The translations under genes were made by a program, and so were the position numbers. Under the pieces are notes generated by a model. It searched no databases. It was not told the origin of the DNA and was given only the letters and a program-made list of their open reading frames with translations. Shown piece by piece: positions 50,104 to 63,000 of a stretch of 64,000 bases of DNA (position 1 is the first letter of the stretch; every line of letters starts with the position of its first letter). The stretch is from Litomosoides sigmodontis. Its lineage: Eukaryota > Nematoda > Chromadorea > Rhabditida > Onchocercidae. The stretch spans positions 10,699,652-10,763,651 of the forward strand of contig OY718805.1 of NCBI GenBank assembly GCA_963070105.1, written 5' to 3'.

Positions 50104-53100
50104 ATGCCAAGATTATCATTAAAAATGTTCATACCTACTGCAACTTTTATATTCATTTCTTCTGTGGGACTTCTCAACTGTGCTGTTATGACAGGAAGTA
50201 AAGGTAATCGATATTAGTAAGTATTGCTTTAAGGGACATTTATTCTTTATTTGTTTTCTAAAATTTTGTAGCGGAAATCTATCAAATTCATTGTCATTCA
50301 GGAATGATGCAATTGAAATTGCTCCTATTAACTTTTTAAAACACATATGTAAATAATTATGATCGAAAGTGATCTTATAGTTGTTATTACATTACTGGGC
50401 TAAATTTGTTAAAAATCGAAATCACGTAATGGATAATAATCCAAAAAGTTTTTCGTTTTCCCAATGTTTTTTCGAATCTTGATTTGTAGAATGTTCTGCG
50501 GATAATCAATATAAATGCAATAGTGGCAAATGCATTCCTCTTTCATGGCGCTGTGATGGTGATGAAGACTGTCCAGAAGGCGATGACGAAGATAAGTGTT
50601 GTAAGTTGTACATTTAAATTCATTCATCGTTTAAACTGCTTCAATTGGTGTTCTGTAAGCAAAAGCGTTTTTTTTTTTAGAATTCTTTATAATAAATTTA
50701 CACTTCAGTCAAAAAATATAACACAGACTCTGTTGTTTTTAATACTAATATTTATGCGGTTTTCGATATGATTAAAGCACCTTTGAATGGAGCGCAGCCA
50801 TCAATTTTTTATTGCACTAGCGTTTTTTGTTTCAGCACGGATATCTTGCAAAGCAGACAGAGAATTTGAATGTACTGGTGATTCAACCGGCCTTCCATTG
50901 TATGCGTCAAAAATCCGTGATTACCCAGCACGCTGTATTCCAAAAACCTGGGTATGTGATGGGGAGTCTGACTGCCGCGACTCATCAGACGAAAGAGGGT
51001 GCCAAAGTTCGTACAATATGTATTACAATTATTCACTGCATAATTTCTGTTTTTTTAATTACAGTCATGTACTATGTTGCAGCATGCAAAGCCATCATTT
51101 TTTTTAACGTAATAATTAACGTAATAAGAACCTAAAGAAGCACTGTGCTTACTTTTTTATAGTGCAGTCCCTCTCATAAAGCACGCAATGTTGTTAAAGC
51201 AATTTTGGACTTTGCTCACTATTATCATAGGAATATGTCAGTTCATTTCAGAATCGCTATTTCATCGTAGTTAATAAGTAGTAATGCACTAAAAAAAATT
51301 CAGCTTTTACCTTTTTGAATGTTGGAATTTAAACAAGCACCAAAGCATCATTATCGATAAATGCTTTTTAGACATAACGTGTGAGAAAGATCAATTCGTA
51401 TGTGAAGAATACAAAGGTCATGCTAGGATGTGCATCCCCATGACATGGAAGTGCGATGGACAAAATGACTGCGTTGACATGTCCGATGAAAAGGACTGCC
51501 AAAAGACTAGGACATGTGGGACAAACGAATTTCAGTATGAATTTTTAGATGTTTAACTTTTCTCCGCAGTTTTCAATTCTTTTGATTAATATATTTTTGA
51601 GTTCTTTAATGGCATATCTAAACGTAGATGCGATAACGGTGTGTGCATATTTAAAAATTGGCTTTGTGATGGTGATGATGATTGTGGTGACGGTTCAGAT
51701 GAAGATCACGTGAAATGTCCGAATACGACGTGCGATGCTACAGAGAAATTTCAGGTCAGATTTACTTGAACTTATTTTTAATTGCTTCATTTAAATTGCC
51801 ATTGTTTAAACTTTTTTGGAATTATCTCTTGTTGTTGTGAAGAATGTTATTCCAGTGTCGATCAGGTGGGACGTGTATTCCCCGAATGTGGGTTTGTGAT
51901 GGTGAAGCGGATTGCAAGGATCATTCGGATGAAATGGATTGTTCAGATATTGGCGCAATTATAAGTCAAAATCCACATGTGGTCACTTGTCACCATAACT
52001 TCGTGAGTTTTCCTGGGTCTCAACTTTGAGCCTCTAGCCTCAGCTTTTCTATGTACATTTGCAGTATTTCTTATTTGTGCTAACATACTTCACGTTATGA
52101 CTGCAGGTAAGTAAAATGAGATTGAAAGCATGTGCTCTGTAAAACTGCAAACAAGCATCGCAAACATGCGCGAATGTTATGCGTTGTCACGTTTTAGAAA
52201 ACGCTTTTTAAATAATGCTCGTGTAATTACTGATGATTCCTAAAACTTCACTGCTTGATTAGAGAAATATGATTTGGCTACTATCATGTGCTATTTTAGA
52301 TAAAATAATGTGTGATAAGAAGATAACGAATTTGTTGTAGTTCAGATCAGAAATTGCGAAATAAGAATGTACAGTATCCTTTGTATGAGTTGTTGGCAGT
52401 TAGCCATATTAATACTTTGCTCTTGATTGAACTTAGACTTGTTGTGTCATGCGGCACATCAACCATTTAATAAACTTTTAAACATTTAGGAATTTCCGTG
52501 TCGGAATGGAGGTCACTGCATTAATAAGGCATGGAAATGTGATGGAGAAATGGATTGTGCAGATGGTTCTGATGAAGAGAATTGTAATATTTCGATTCAA
52601 AGAATTTCAACATTTAATTTAAGATATTGATTCTCGTTAAAACTTATCCTCTCATACCATGACAACTGCTCATGCATACAGTTATGAAGCACACACTAGG
52701 GTTAATTATGAATAAAGGAAAAACTGAAATCTTTAAATCAGGAACGCATCTTTTAGCGTTGTTCTTCAGGTGACAAACGTGCTTGTACAGCTAATGAGAA
52801 GAGTTGCGATATGGGAAGGTGTATTCCAGCGAACAAATGGTGTGATGGTTTCGATGACTGCCTTGACGGAGCTGATGAAAAAGACTGCGTGATAGCTGCT
52901 AAACGTACGTTGTATTTGGTGATTCTATGGCAAAAAAAATGGTTTAGAATAACGAATGCGATGCAAATAACTTTTAGATTTGTAGCACTATATTTGGCCT
53001 AAAGCATTAATGGCCGTTTTTTTATTTTCAAATCTTCATATGATTTGAATTTTTTCTTCGTTGGTTTTATTTCAAGTTCCCCATTCAATAACGGGTTAGT

Positions 53101-56100
53101 TTTATGTTGATTTTTACCTGTTATAGTAGGCCATATATTTTCCATTAAATATTTCCTTCAGCTGAAAAGTGTGATGAAAATACGGAATACCGTTGTCCAG
53201 GCACTCCTTTGCAGTGCATCAAATTAGAAGATTTATGTATTGATGGAAGGCCGAACAATGACTGCTTAAAATCTGTTTGCTCTTCGCATTTCAATTTAAG
53301 TAAGAAAATAGTTTTTGTATTAATTGGTTATATGTAGCGCGCGGAAACTAATCAAAATCAAATCATTCTTTAATAGTCGTTTGCATTGTCTGCTAGATTT
53401 TTGAGACAAATTTTCGGAATCTATTCGGGTACTGGTTCGAGACCTACAACTCACTTTTCTAATGAGTGAAGGCCAATAAGTGAGTATTTAAATAAAAAAT
53501 AAGTTTTAGTGAACGAAGATTATGCTTATGCGATTGTGCGTTTATGCGATTAATGATGTGTGTGTAGACTAGTTTTCATTCTGATAGAAATCGAAATAAG
53601 CTTTGACAACAAACAAATCACTACCTCGATAGCTGCTTTATAATGTTATTAGTTGGTACTAGGCCCACAGTAGGGTAGCATGATCTGTTACCCTTGCTGT
53701 TATTTGGAAATTTAAAAAGGTGTAATTTCTGTGCATAGTTCTCTAGATCGGCTTTCACGAAGCAATTATCCGATAGATGGTAGGTAGGTAAATAAGACGT
53801 AAGACATGCTGCATTAAAAAATTGATTAATTACAAAACGAATTTTTGAAATAGTAGTATTTATGATCGGATTGCGTATTTGCTGTTGCATAACTTGTAAG
53901 CAAACCCTTTCCTGACGTCGCTTCGGTTTGTTGCTGAGTTTTTTTTAGCAATGTGTGATGACTCATCAAATAATCACTGTAAATGTCGGACAACAAAGTT
54001 TAACGGCACCATTTGTCATTGTCCCCGTGGCTTTGAATTGAAAGGAAGAAGTTGTATAGGTCGGTTTTCTTCTTTATTGGGCTGTCTAGAGTTAGTGAAA
54101 CTTGGGTAATTTTTGTTGTCTGATAAACTCAAATTTTAATGCAATAGATGCTGTCTGCGGATTTAAGCAAAAATGTAAAAACTGAAAATGGAAATTACCA
54201 GTTAAATCAGATTTCAAGGTTTTGAAACCCTTGTGTTACAACCATGCAGAATTTGCTTCTTGTTAAGTAAAATTTTGAATTAAAGATATTGACGAATGCG
54301 CTCAGATTGGAATATGTGCCCAGAAATGTATCAATGTTCCGGGTGGATACGTTTGTGAGTGTTATCCTGGCTATCATCTTACGATGGGCAGGTTATTTTC
54401 ATCCATCTTTCTTATCTTCACATGACGATCGATTTATGGGCATAGTTTTACGCCTTTATTTAGCTCATAATTATATATATGTAATATATATTTTACTGTC
54501 ATTGTCATGATCGAAAAAGAATAATTGTAATTTACTGATAATTTCAAAAAAATGGTGCTTAAAAAGAGATTATCATGGTTACAGATCAACTAGCAGTACA
54601 AACAAAAGCTCAGGCGTATGTCGGGCCAAAGGCAGTGATCCATTGTTATTGCTTTCAAATAGAGCTACTATCCGAAGATTTGACTTGGTTACAAATAAGT
54701 ATGAGCCGCTTGTTGCTAAGCTTGATTCAGCAGTAGCGATGGATTTTTTACATAGGTCTGTAAATTTTTGGCAATAAAATATTTTCATCAATATAAAATC
54801 ACATTTGGAATATAATATATATGTAGATTTTGACTGTTACGGATTTTGACCCCGAGCTTAAGTATTTTTTTATTTTCATCACTTTTCTACGTTCCTTTAA
54901 AACGTCTGGTGAGGTATTTCTGATTTCCTACTCTTCCATTTCCTAGAATTTTATTTGAAACGTTTAAGGGTGATAGTTTCAATTTTTCGTGTCTCAGTTT
55001 GTGCCTGCTTTAGTCCCGTTACAAAACTTCGTGGCTAAGAAATAAGCGATTTTGAATTTCTGTGATTAGGAGGATTAACAATATTTTTTGTTTTCTTGAG
55101 TTTTGCAGTTAATTCAAAGTCTTTTTAAGGAATGACACTTTAATTTGGTCGGATGTTTCTCAGGAAAAGATAATGATATGTCACATGGGCAAAGGGTTAA
55201 AGACATTGCAAGATGTTCGTGGCTGTGCCGAAGGAGAACACAATATAACACTTATTGATAAGGATGTCTCTACGCCTGATGGTTTAGCGGTTGATTGGGT
55301 TCATCAGTTGTTGTTTTGGACTGATACAGGTCTTGATCAGGTAGGAGAAATTCATTGCTATTGTCTTGTAGGTAAATAGAAATAGAGTAATTAGTTTTAC
55401 TTTCAATATATAAGAGAATTATGAGTTCTTTAATTTCATTGTTTACAGATCAATGTTTTGGATTTGGTAACACGTAAAAGACGGACACTATTTTCTGAGA
55501 GTCTAGATGAACCACGTGCAATCGCTGTAGATCCATTAAGGGGTCTGATTTTTTGGACTGATTGGGGTTTGAGTGCGCGCATTGAACGCGCTGGTATGGA
55601 TGGTAACAACAGAACGGTAATTAAATATAAAATTTTGGGAAAAATTCGGTTCTAATTTTGGATATATATCTGTAAACGTTCGCATTTATGAAGAATAACT
55701 CGTACATATCCGTTCAGGTTTAGAAGTAGATCAGCAGTAAGTGTTTTAGTTTGTTGATGAAATAATATACCATTTGTGGTATTTTGATACTTTTCTATAC
55801 ATTTGGATATGATTCATCGATTAAATGTATGTTCTTTTTCCTCAGGAATAAGTAGAAACTTTAATAACTCATGCTATTCCGAATGTTTAAATGTGTATTT
55901 TGGGGAATAGATCGAATAAGGAAGTTTTGCAGACCATAATTTCTGGTGAAATGATTAAATGGCCGAACGGTTTAGCTTTGGACATCCTAGAACAAAGACT
56001 TTATTGGGCGGATGCGAAAGTGAAATTGATTATGTCGTGCGATTACTGGGGACAGCATATCAGGCTTGTGCTTCGTTCACATGAACGTGTGAAGCACCCG

Positions 56101-58087
56101 TTTTCGTTAACTGTTTTTGAGGAACGTCTCTACTGGACAGATTGGGATCAGGAAGGAGTTCTTACTGCTAATAAATTCACAGGCAGCGATTTCAAAACAG
56201 TGAGTAACATTCGTCTTCGCTGGTACTATCCAGTTTTCAAAATATATTTATAATAATATCGTATTTTTTTTACTGAATTTAGAAAATGCATACTTTGATA
56301 TTTTTTGCTTCTTGTGAGTGCTCTTTTGAGTGCATATTTCAGGTAATGAATGGTGTTTCTGGTCCCATGACGGTTAGGGTATATCATGAATTGGCTCAAC
56401 CAGATCATCCTAACAAATGCGCCAGTCATGAGTGTGAGCACATATGTCTTCCCAAAGCTCATCTGCGTATGTTTTTGAATTAATAAAACTTTATTCAATC
56501 AGTTTAAAAATGTTAGGCTTTATTTCGCATCACTTGTTAATGTTTTTATTTTTCATCATTACGATCTTGGGACGCTGTCGAGGACGTCAGACGACTTGTC
56601 AGTCAATCGGAGCATTGAGATGAATTGTTAAATGTGATATCAATTTTTAACAGCGAACTCCTGAGTTCTTGTTAAATATTTGATTTGTTGTTAATCGGAA
56701 GTTAATTTTTCAGCTATCAATAAAGATTCTCATTTTCTTTTGAAAGGGCGTCCATATACATGTGCTTGTATGAATGGTTTCATTGTAAGCTTGGAAAATG
56801 AGAATTATTGTGTTTTGGAATCGGATGCTGGTGGAAGTAAGTGCGTTATCTGTTACTTTTTTCCTCTGATTTTACCAGTTTTTATACTTTTGGAACTTTA
56901 TTTTAGATGACAAATTGAATGGATCATCACCTTTTTCGTTATCCTCGGTGTTTCTGCTTTTGCTTGTTGCTTCTGCAGCAATTGCGGTAAGTGTGAATAG
57001 AATAGTACTAATGCTAGTAATAAGTGTTAAATCGTTCTTCATTTTATTTAACTGTGACAATGAACTTGATAGTATCTTTTGAAATCTTCCATTAGGTGGG
57101 GATAAAACATTTGCGTTCTTGAAATTTATTTGTTAAAATAGCAGTTAATTATTTATTACCATATGAAACGTGTTGTTTGATTTTTTAATGCAATTTCTTT
57201 CGAAACAGATGAAACGAAGTCTTCTTTTAAAGGGTTATTTGTGGTATCATAAGCGACCGACAAGCTTTGCAGTGCTTCATGTGGATAACCCAGTATACAG
57301 ACGCACTGTAGAAGAAGTTGACGCTGATATGGATCCATTTGCAGACGGTATAGTACCTTCATATTTTTTGGGCATTAGTTTCATCAACCACTATCAGTAT
57401 AAGGAAGAGGAATAGGTGGTAAAAAATATAGGAATAATTAATGGGCTGCATATCTTCCTAGATGAACTATGATTTGTCATGTAATTGCGAACGTTTTCTC
57501 AGTCTTACACTGTTCCCATTCATTATGCTGTTAAGTGATTCTTTTTTGTTTGCGGTATAATTATCCTTTGTCCGTAGTATAAGTGCTTCTGATTCGAATG
57601 CTGGATAATGTCCAGTGTCCAGTTGGAGTTACCTATTTGCAGTTTTTCTCAGTAAATTTGAATATTGAATGATGCTTTGTTTCTGGTTTTTTACTAACGC
57701 TTTCTTCTATTATCAAGTTAACTGTTATGTATAAGATTCTATTTTGCTATATTATGAAGATAATTACTATTCCAATGTGTGTATAAAATAGTACAACGTA
57801 TCACAGATTTCAGCTCCTTCTAATTCAAACGGCATTCAACGTGGTGTCAAACTTGTTATTGACCAAGATCAACAATGGAAATATAATCCTGTTAGAGCTA
57901 CACCACCGACTGCATTGAGTACTTCTCTGAATGTGCCAGTAAGTTCATTGCAATATATATCATAAAGTCAGCGAGAAAACTAATAATAATTCTAATCTAG
58001 CTTTTGAGGTATTCACCTGGGATAAAATTCAACTATAGAAAAATAGTGAGTTTAGTGAAGCTTTCCGGCATTAGATTTGTTTCGTAG
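50104..58087 (+). CDS. LDL-receptor / VLDL-receptor family endocytic receptor
   Basis: Members of this family bind lipoproteins or yolk outside the cell, release them in endosomes through the propeller, and recycle through NPxY-clathrin adaptors. ATG at 50104 begins a signal peptide ([20 protein letters not shown], exon to 50203). There follow eight LDLa repeats, two EGFs, a YWTD propeller, a third EGF, one membrane span and a tail with DNPVY. All modelled introns keep phase. Eight LDLa repeats match the VLDLR count rather than the seven of LDLR. The O-linked-sugar region found in vertebrate LDLR is nearly absent. In C. elegans the yolk receptor RME-2 and the smaller LRPs are the likely relatives; which one is orthologous cannot be decided here. 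The stop at 58085-58087 is tentative. Confidence 0.92.
50490..53299 (+). CDS. receptor exons: ligand-binding LDLa repeats 1-8
   Basis: Exons 50490-50600, 50836-51006, 51372-51534, 51628-51754, 51856-52002, 52490-52583, 52770-52904 and 53162-53299. Repeat openings are [60 protein letters not shown] and CDENTEYRC. Repeats 1-7 carry the W-x-CDG-x-x-DC and D-x-x-DE calcium cage, in repeat 1 as GDDEDKC. Repeats 2, 3 and 5 have long insertions or linkers (for example [20 protein letters not shown] in repeat 2). Repeat 8 is divergent: [15 protein letters not shown] lacks the SDE cage and may not bind calcium normally. Confidence 0.9.
53949..56836 (+). CDS. receptor exons: EGF pair, YWTD propeller, third EGF
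   Basis: Exon 53949-54059 is an EGF ([34 protein letters not shown]). Exon 54286-54391 is a calcium-binding EGF ([27 protein letters not shown]). The propeller uses 54585-54755 ([14 protein letters not shown]), 55130-55340 ([19 protein letters not shown]), 55449-55616 ([17 protein letters not shown]), 55933-56199 ([29 protein letters not shown]) and part of 56343-56466. The third EGF is split over 56343-56466 ([20 protein letters not shown]) and 56747-56836 (YTCACMNGF). Exons 54286, 55130 and 56747 follow AAG acceptors. This EGF-propeller-EGF unit mediates pH-dependent ligand release in the family. Confidence 0.92.
56907..58087 (+). CDS. receptor exons: membrane span and NPxY cytoplasmic tail
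   Basis: Exon 56907-56986 encodes a short Ser/Asn stalk and the span [15 protein letters not shown]. Exon 57209-57347 gives [20 protein letters not shown] (positive-inside) and then [20 protein letters not shown], containing the DNPVY endocytosis signal. Exon 57814-57938 continues [20 protein letters not shown]... and an exon from 58001 reads [14 protein letters not shown] to a TAG at 58087. The position of the last exon is weakly supported. If the intron after 57347 is retained, the tail ends instead at 57415 with HYQYKEEE. Confidence 0.75.
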
Positions 58088-60005
58088 TCTAATTTCGTGA
58101 ATTTTTTTCATTCATATATGGTCGTAGCTATCAAGATTTTGTATTGCTATGAAATTAACTCTAGATATCATTTTATCACAGTTGCTGGAAATCTCTCAAT
58201 TTCATTTTCTTTATGTTTTGAATGTGGCTAACTCTTTCATCATATTTGTAATTTTTCAACTTTTTAAATTTTTCTTTCTTTCACAGCTTGATTTTTCATT
58301 TTGAATATTTATTTGCAAAAGGAGAAGAAACTTATGTACCTTTTTCTATGAAAACTGTTGTTCGCTTGCCTTGTTTTTAATAGATGGTTGCAGACTGAGT
58401 CCATGACTGCTCCTCTCACGTCATCGATGGTTGGTTGATGTAACTGTAACAAGAGTATAAGAATGTTTACAGTCACCTCACATTTGTGACGATCTATGAA
58501 TAATAGTGCATCTCTTCCGGTTTACCGATTTGTCATATATTTGTTCGCGTAGTTATTTACTACAGGTAACTTTTCATTTCTTCCTCTTCGGTGTGTACAT
58601 TTCGTCATATGTGCTGTCTTTTTATTTCAAAGAATTCTCTTCTCTTTGTTCTTCCCTTTTCTCTATTTGATTAGAAAATGTTTTTTACTTTTATTTAATG
58701 GGTAAAGCAACTATTACCTTCTGAAAACTCGAAATTTCACATTGTGAAGTCATAAACTCATTCAGTGGACCTTATTACCCCATTTCATGTTGTGTCTCTC
58801 TATGCCAAAACTAAAAAGATTGTCTTTTGTTTTTTCCTTCCTTATTAATCATTTATTAGTGTGTAGAATAATATGTGGCCCGAGTGTACAGAGGTGGTGT
58901 ACGTGTATGCAAGTGTCTTCAATGTGCACTATTTAGATTCCATTTACCGGTGTTCATGATTTTGACGGAAGGAAATTTCCTGTAAGATTCTAATTTAAGT
59001 GACTGTACCGTTTCCGTTTTCTTATGAATTTTAACGCATGCGATTTTGTAAAATTGCTATCTTAAGGACTCAGTGTATATTCATCATTACATTATAACTC
59101 TGTTGTACATTTTGAACGGTATAACCTGTTGAGATATTCAATTTCGGATCAACTTGTTTCAGTAAAAAGTTTTTGACATTTCGCTGGAACCGTTTTTTCT
59201 TTCCAATGGTGTTATATTCCATTTTCATCTGTAGATTTTGCATTACTTCCCCTCCCATCTTTTTTCTTTTATTACAGTGTTTATTTGTGATTTTCTAATT
59301 ATTTACCATATCGAAATTTTGGATATGCTTTTTTGGCTGGGCACTTTCTCTTCTTTTTTTATATATAACTTTGTTTGTTTCGACTTTTATGGATTTTTAT
59401 GTGCATAAGGGAGATTTCCAAGTCAGTTCTGTATGAAAACTGAAATGAAGCTGCTAACGTATCCTGTAAGAACTTATCTCACAGATCTGGTTAAAAATCA
59501 GAATCATTTGTGAACATTATCATAACTCGAGGGTTACAAGTGTCCCATGTTGGTTATAAAATTATTCCTGTGACAGCGCTAATGACACTATGTATTTTAC
59601 AGGGGATCTATAATATATATCTGTTTTTCGTTAAATACGTACAGTGATTAAAAAAATATACATAAATAAATATATAAGTATGCGGTGATACGTTATTCCT
59701 TCATTATTAGGCTGGTTCTTTTTTCTAAATCGTTTTCTTGCACATTGCTAGCTTCTCTTAAAAATGTAGATTATCGTTTTCCCCTTATCTTTATGTTTAT
59801 CATCGTTTATTTGATGTGTTTTGATGTAATCGAAGGTATTCTCAGCCTTATTCTACATTTCACTATGATAAATATATATGTTCCGGTATATGCGGAAATT
59901 TGGTTATGCTGGCTGCATTAACCGAAAATAGAGAACACAGGACAGTCATACATAGATGAAAGTGAAGGTACTTCCAGCATACAGTTATGGTGGACAAATT
60001 ACTTT
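58088..60005. other. convergent intergenic gap between receptor and minus-strand gene
   Basis: AT-rich and T-rich sequence holding the 3' flanks of both genes. No coding frame, RNA gene or repeat array was recognised. Further 3' exons of the receptor within the first kilobase cannot be excluded. Confidence 0.45.
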
Positions 60006-63000
60006 TTATCTGACATAACTCTTATCACCTTCCTGTCGACTTTTCACCACTGTTACTTTTTCTTTATAACCAGTAGTTCTTTCTCCACTCGTCGGAACAT
60101 CCTTCAGCTTCAGTGTTGCTGCTGCTACAGCCTCAATATTTTTCTCTGAATTCGTAGACAGAACTTTTTTGTGGGAAGAGAAACAAACAAAATAGTAATA
60201 CAGTTTTAGAGCCCGTAGTTCTAATGATTTTTTTAACTGCGAAAGCTGATTGCTTTTTTAACGTATATCCCAATGAAAATATTGCAGCTAAAACTTACAT
60301 GTCCTAAGAAATATTCCATACCAGTGAACCGGTTAAGTTTGCTTATATGCTACTAACCCGGTCGCATCACCCCTTCCGTATACGATGTCATCGAGCTATT
60401 CTCTGCCACAGCGTTACGTCTTACTTGTCCATTTTCTCGATTTTCTGTTGACCCTAGTTTGATATTCATCTCCTTCTTCAGTATATTATTATCGTTTTCA
60501 GCTTTTTTCTTCTCCTCAGACTTACCCATTTCGATTTGTTTCATAGCGCTCTTCCGTTTTTCATTCTAAAAGTGTAAGAGTTCAACTATATTTGAATTCA
60601 AATAAAGTTTCATGTACTGAAAAATGTCATATTGGATGATATCGTGTTAAGTGTGTGCTGTATCCGGGAATTTTAGCACATAGTGTCAAAGCGAACTCTT
60701 TATCTCTTTTAATTTGTAATCAGGAGCGAAAAGAATTTCAGTGAAGTTAAGGAGCAGAGCATGTTTTTGAAAAGCACGGACAAATAAAAATAGATGGACT
60801 TCTTGCTTTGATGAGAGTATCCACTCGAGTGGTGTGCTATCTTCCTCGAGTTGTGCAGCATTTTGGCCTTCCAAATCTTTGGCTGTTTTTCGCTGCTTAT
60901 TAATCAGGTTCCTATTACTCTTGTCCTGGAATTTTCGTTATAGAGACTAGAATCTGTTAATTAATGCGGTACTGATGCGTTCCTCGTTGAATCCAAATTT
61001 CCTGACAGCTACCGATCAAATAGATCGTACCAGCTAATTTCTCCACTACTTTCTTGCGAAAGATACGTTACAAGGTAATTGCATTTCCTTTGTTCCACTC
61101 AGGCCTCATATGTATATGTCGTCGGCTTAGGGTGTACGTTCGTTGTAAAATCAAATGTTTGAAATCAATTAGCAAAAAATCGATTATGCATTATAACATC
61201 TAACCCATACCATACGTTTTGTGTTAAGTACCGCTGATGTCGATGTAGTAGGAGATGCTGAAACACGTCGGTTGAATCATTCGCCGTAGCACGTCGCGGT
61301 GGACGCATTAAGACATCTGTTTTAAAAAAAAAAGAAACTATTGCAATTTGAAAAGTTGGTAGGCCGGTCGGCTGTAGTGAAATATCTGAGAACTATGAAA
61401 GGATAACCTTTGTTATTGAAAGCAGGAATAGGTGTATTTATGACAATATTGTCTTCCTTCCTAAAAGCAAAACTGATGCATTAATTTTCTCAATCCTCGT
61501 TTTTCCCTCTTGCCATGGATTTATGTCTTAACATTGTGAGTTAATTTGTCAATGGTTTCAGTGTTTCAAAAAAAACAAACATGTGTGGTGAAGTCAGGTG
61601 AATGACAGTTGATGCCTGCCTGTTGTGGGAAAGGATAAAATAATAACAGTGATTGGAATAATGGAAATGAGGACCTCATAGATCTTCTCGCAACTCGTCT
61701 TTTATTTTTCAGTGGCCGTTCAGTTAATGGTGTGTATCGATCGGAGCTGCTTAAATTTGTCAGTGATGTCGTTGGTTGCCCACAATTTAATTCAATTTTT
61801 GTCAAGAATTCGGCAGCCCATAGTAGAAGACTGCTGCAGTTGGAGCAAGGATCGATATCTGAAATGGCTCTGTTTTTAGCTCATTAAAATCGTAGGCTCA
61901 GAAGCCACTAGTATATGTCATGATTTGTGAGTAAAAATATGCAAACGAGCTTCAAACTACCTTCATGTGGTGGGTGCACTTATCTAAGTCAACAGTAAAT
62001 CATTCATTAAACTCAATGAAAGTCGAGAAACTGTTAGTTGATGTTATTAATTACAATTGCTTTGTAAGAAGACTAATCTGAATAAACGATAAGGACCAGA
62101 GACAGGAATACACATGTCAAATCAGAGATTTATTATAAATGTAACGGCTGGGAAGCCGAAAATGCTAACTACCTCTTAAAGGACTTCGTAATTGATGAAA
62201 AAAAACTGAAATTTCAAAAGCAGGAAGTGGCAAGAAACCTCTGAAATAATCCATCTCGGATGATTTACTGAAGGATTCAGTCAGTCCGACTTGCGTTCCG
62301 ATTGACGAAGTTCGAATTAGAACTGGATTTGGCTGCTGACTGGTAGGCACCATCTTATACTTCGAATATAGGTATTGTTGCGTATTGGCGGTTTCATCAC
62401 TGGGATTGGACTTTAATAATTTGCGCTCAGTGGAATTTCATTTCAAGTTCATACTTATTTCTGTCGATCTCGTGTTGAATTACTTCATTTCATCAGTAGA
62501 ATCGATAATGTGACTTTCAAAACAATAATTTTACTTCTATGGAATCAATCAATTTCTACCGGTTCAATCAGCTATGAGCTCCTTTCATACGATTAATTAA
62601 ACAGACAAGGAGTTTCTGGGCAGTTTAGTCGCAGGTATGTTTCAAAATTTCGAAGAACAACGCCAACAACCTTTTGTCCGGATCATGCTGTGCGGTTTTG
62701 GTTTGAAATGATCGCTGCCTTTCACTTAGTTGGCTGCTCCGTACCGAAAATGGTGACAGCGAGCTTGTTCTGCCAATGTAATACTTAGCAAAATTTGTCT
62801 TAAATACCTGACTTGTCAAGTGTCAAGTTTCATACTTGTCAAGTTTGTTTAAATTACGCCTGATCTTTGCTACCTTTTGGACCTACCGAGAAAATTAGGG
62901 GATATATATCGAGTCGAGATTCTTGTCTGCTAGATCTCAACATTTGTAGTTCACAGCACAGACTACATGGGTTTTCATAATCATTTATGTCACTAAAACA

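Noticed and set aside
53420..53450. B-box-like GGTTCGAGACC
   Set aside because: No cloverleaf can be built around it and it lies inside a receptor intron.
61696..61888. Plus-strand terminal exon candidate with a good TTTTTCAG acceptor
   Set aside because: The minus strand here chains in phase with neighbouring minus exons on both sides; the plus frame has no upstream partner.
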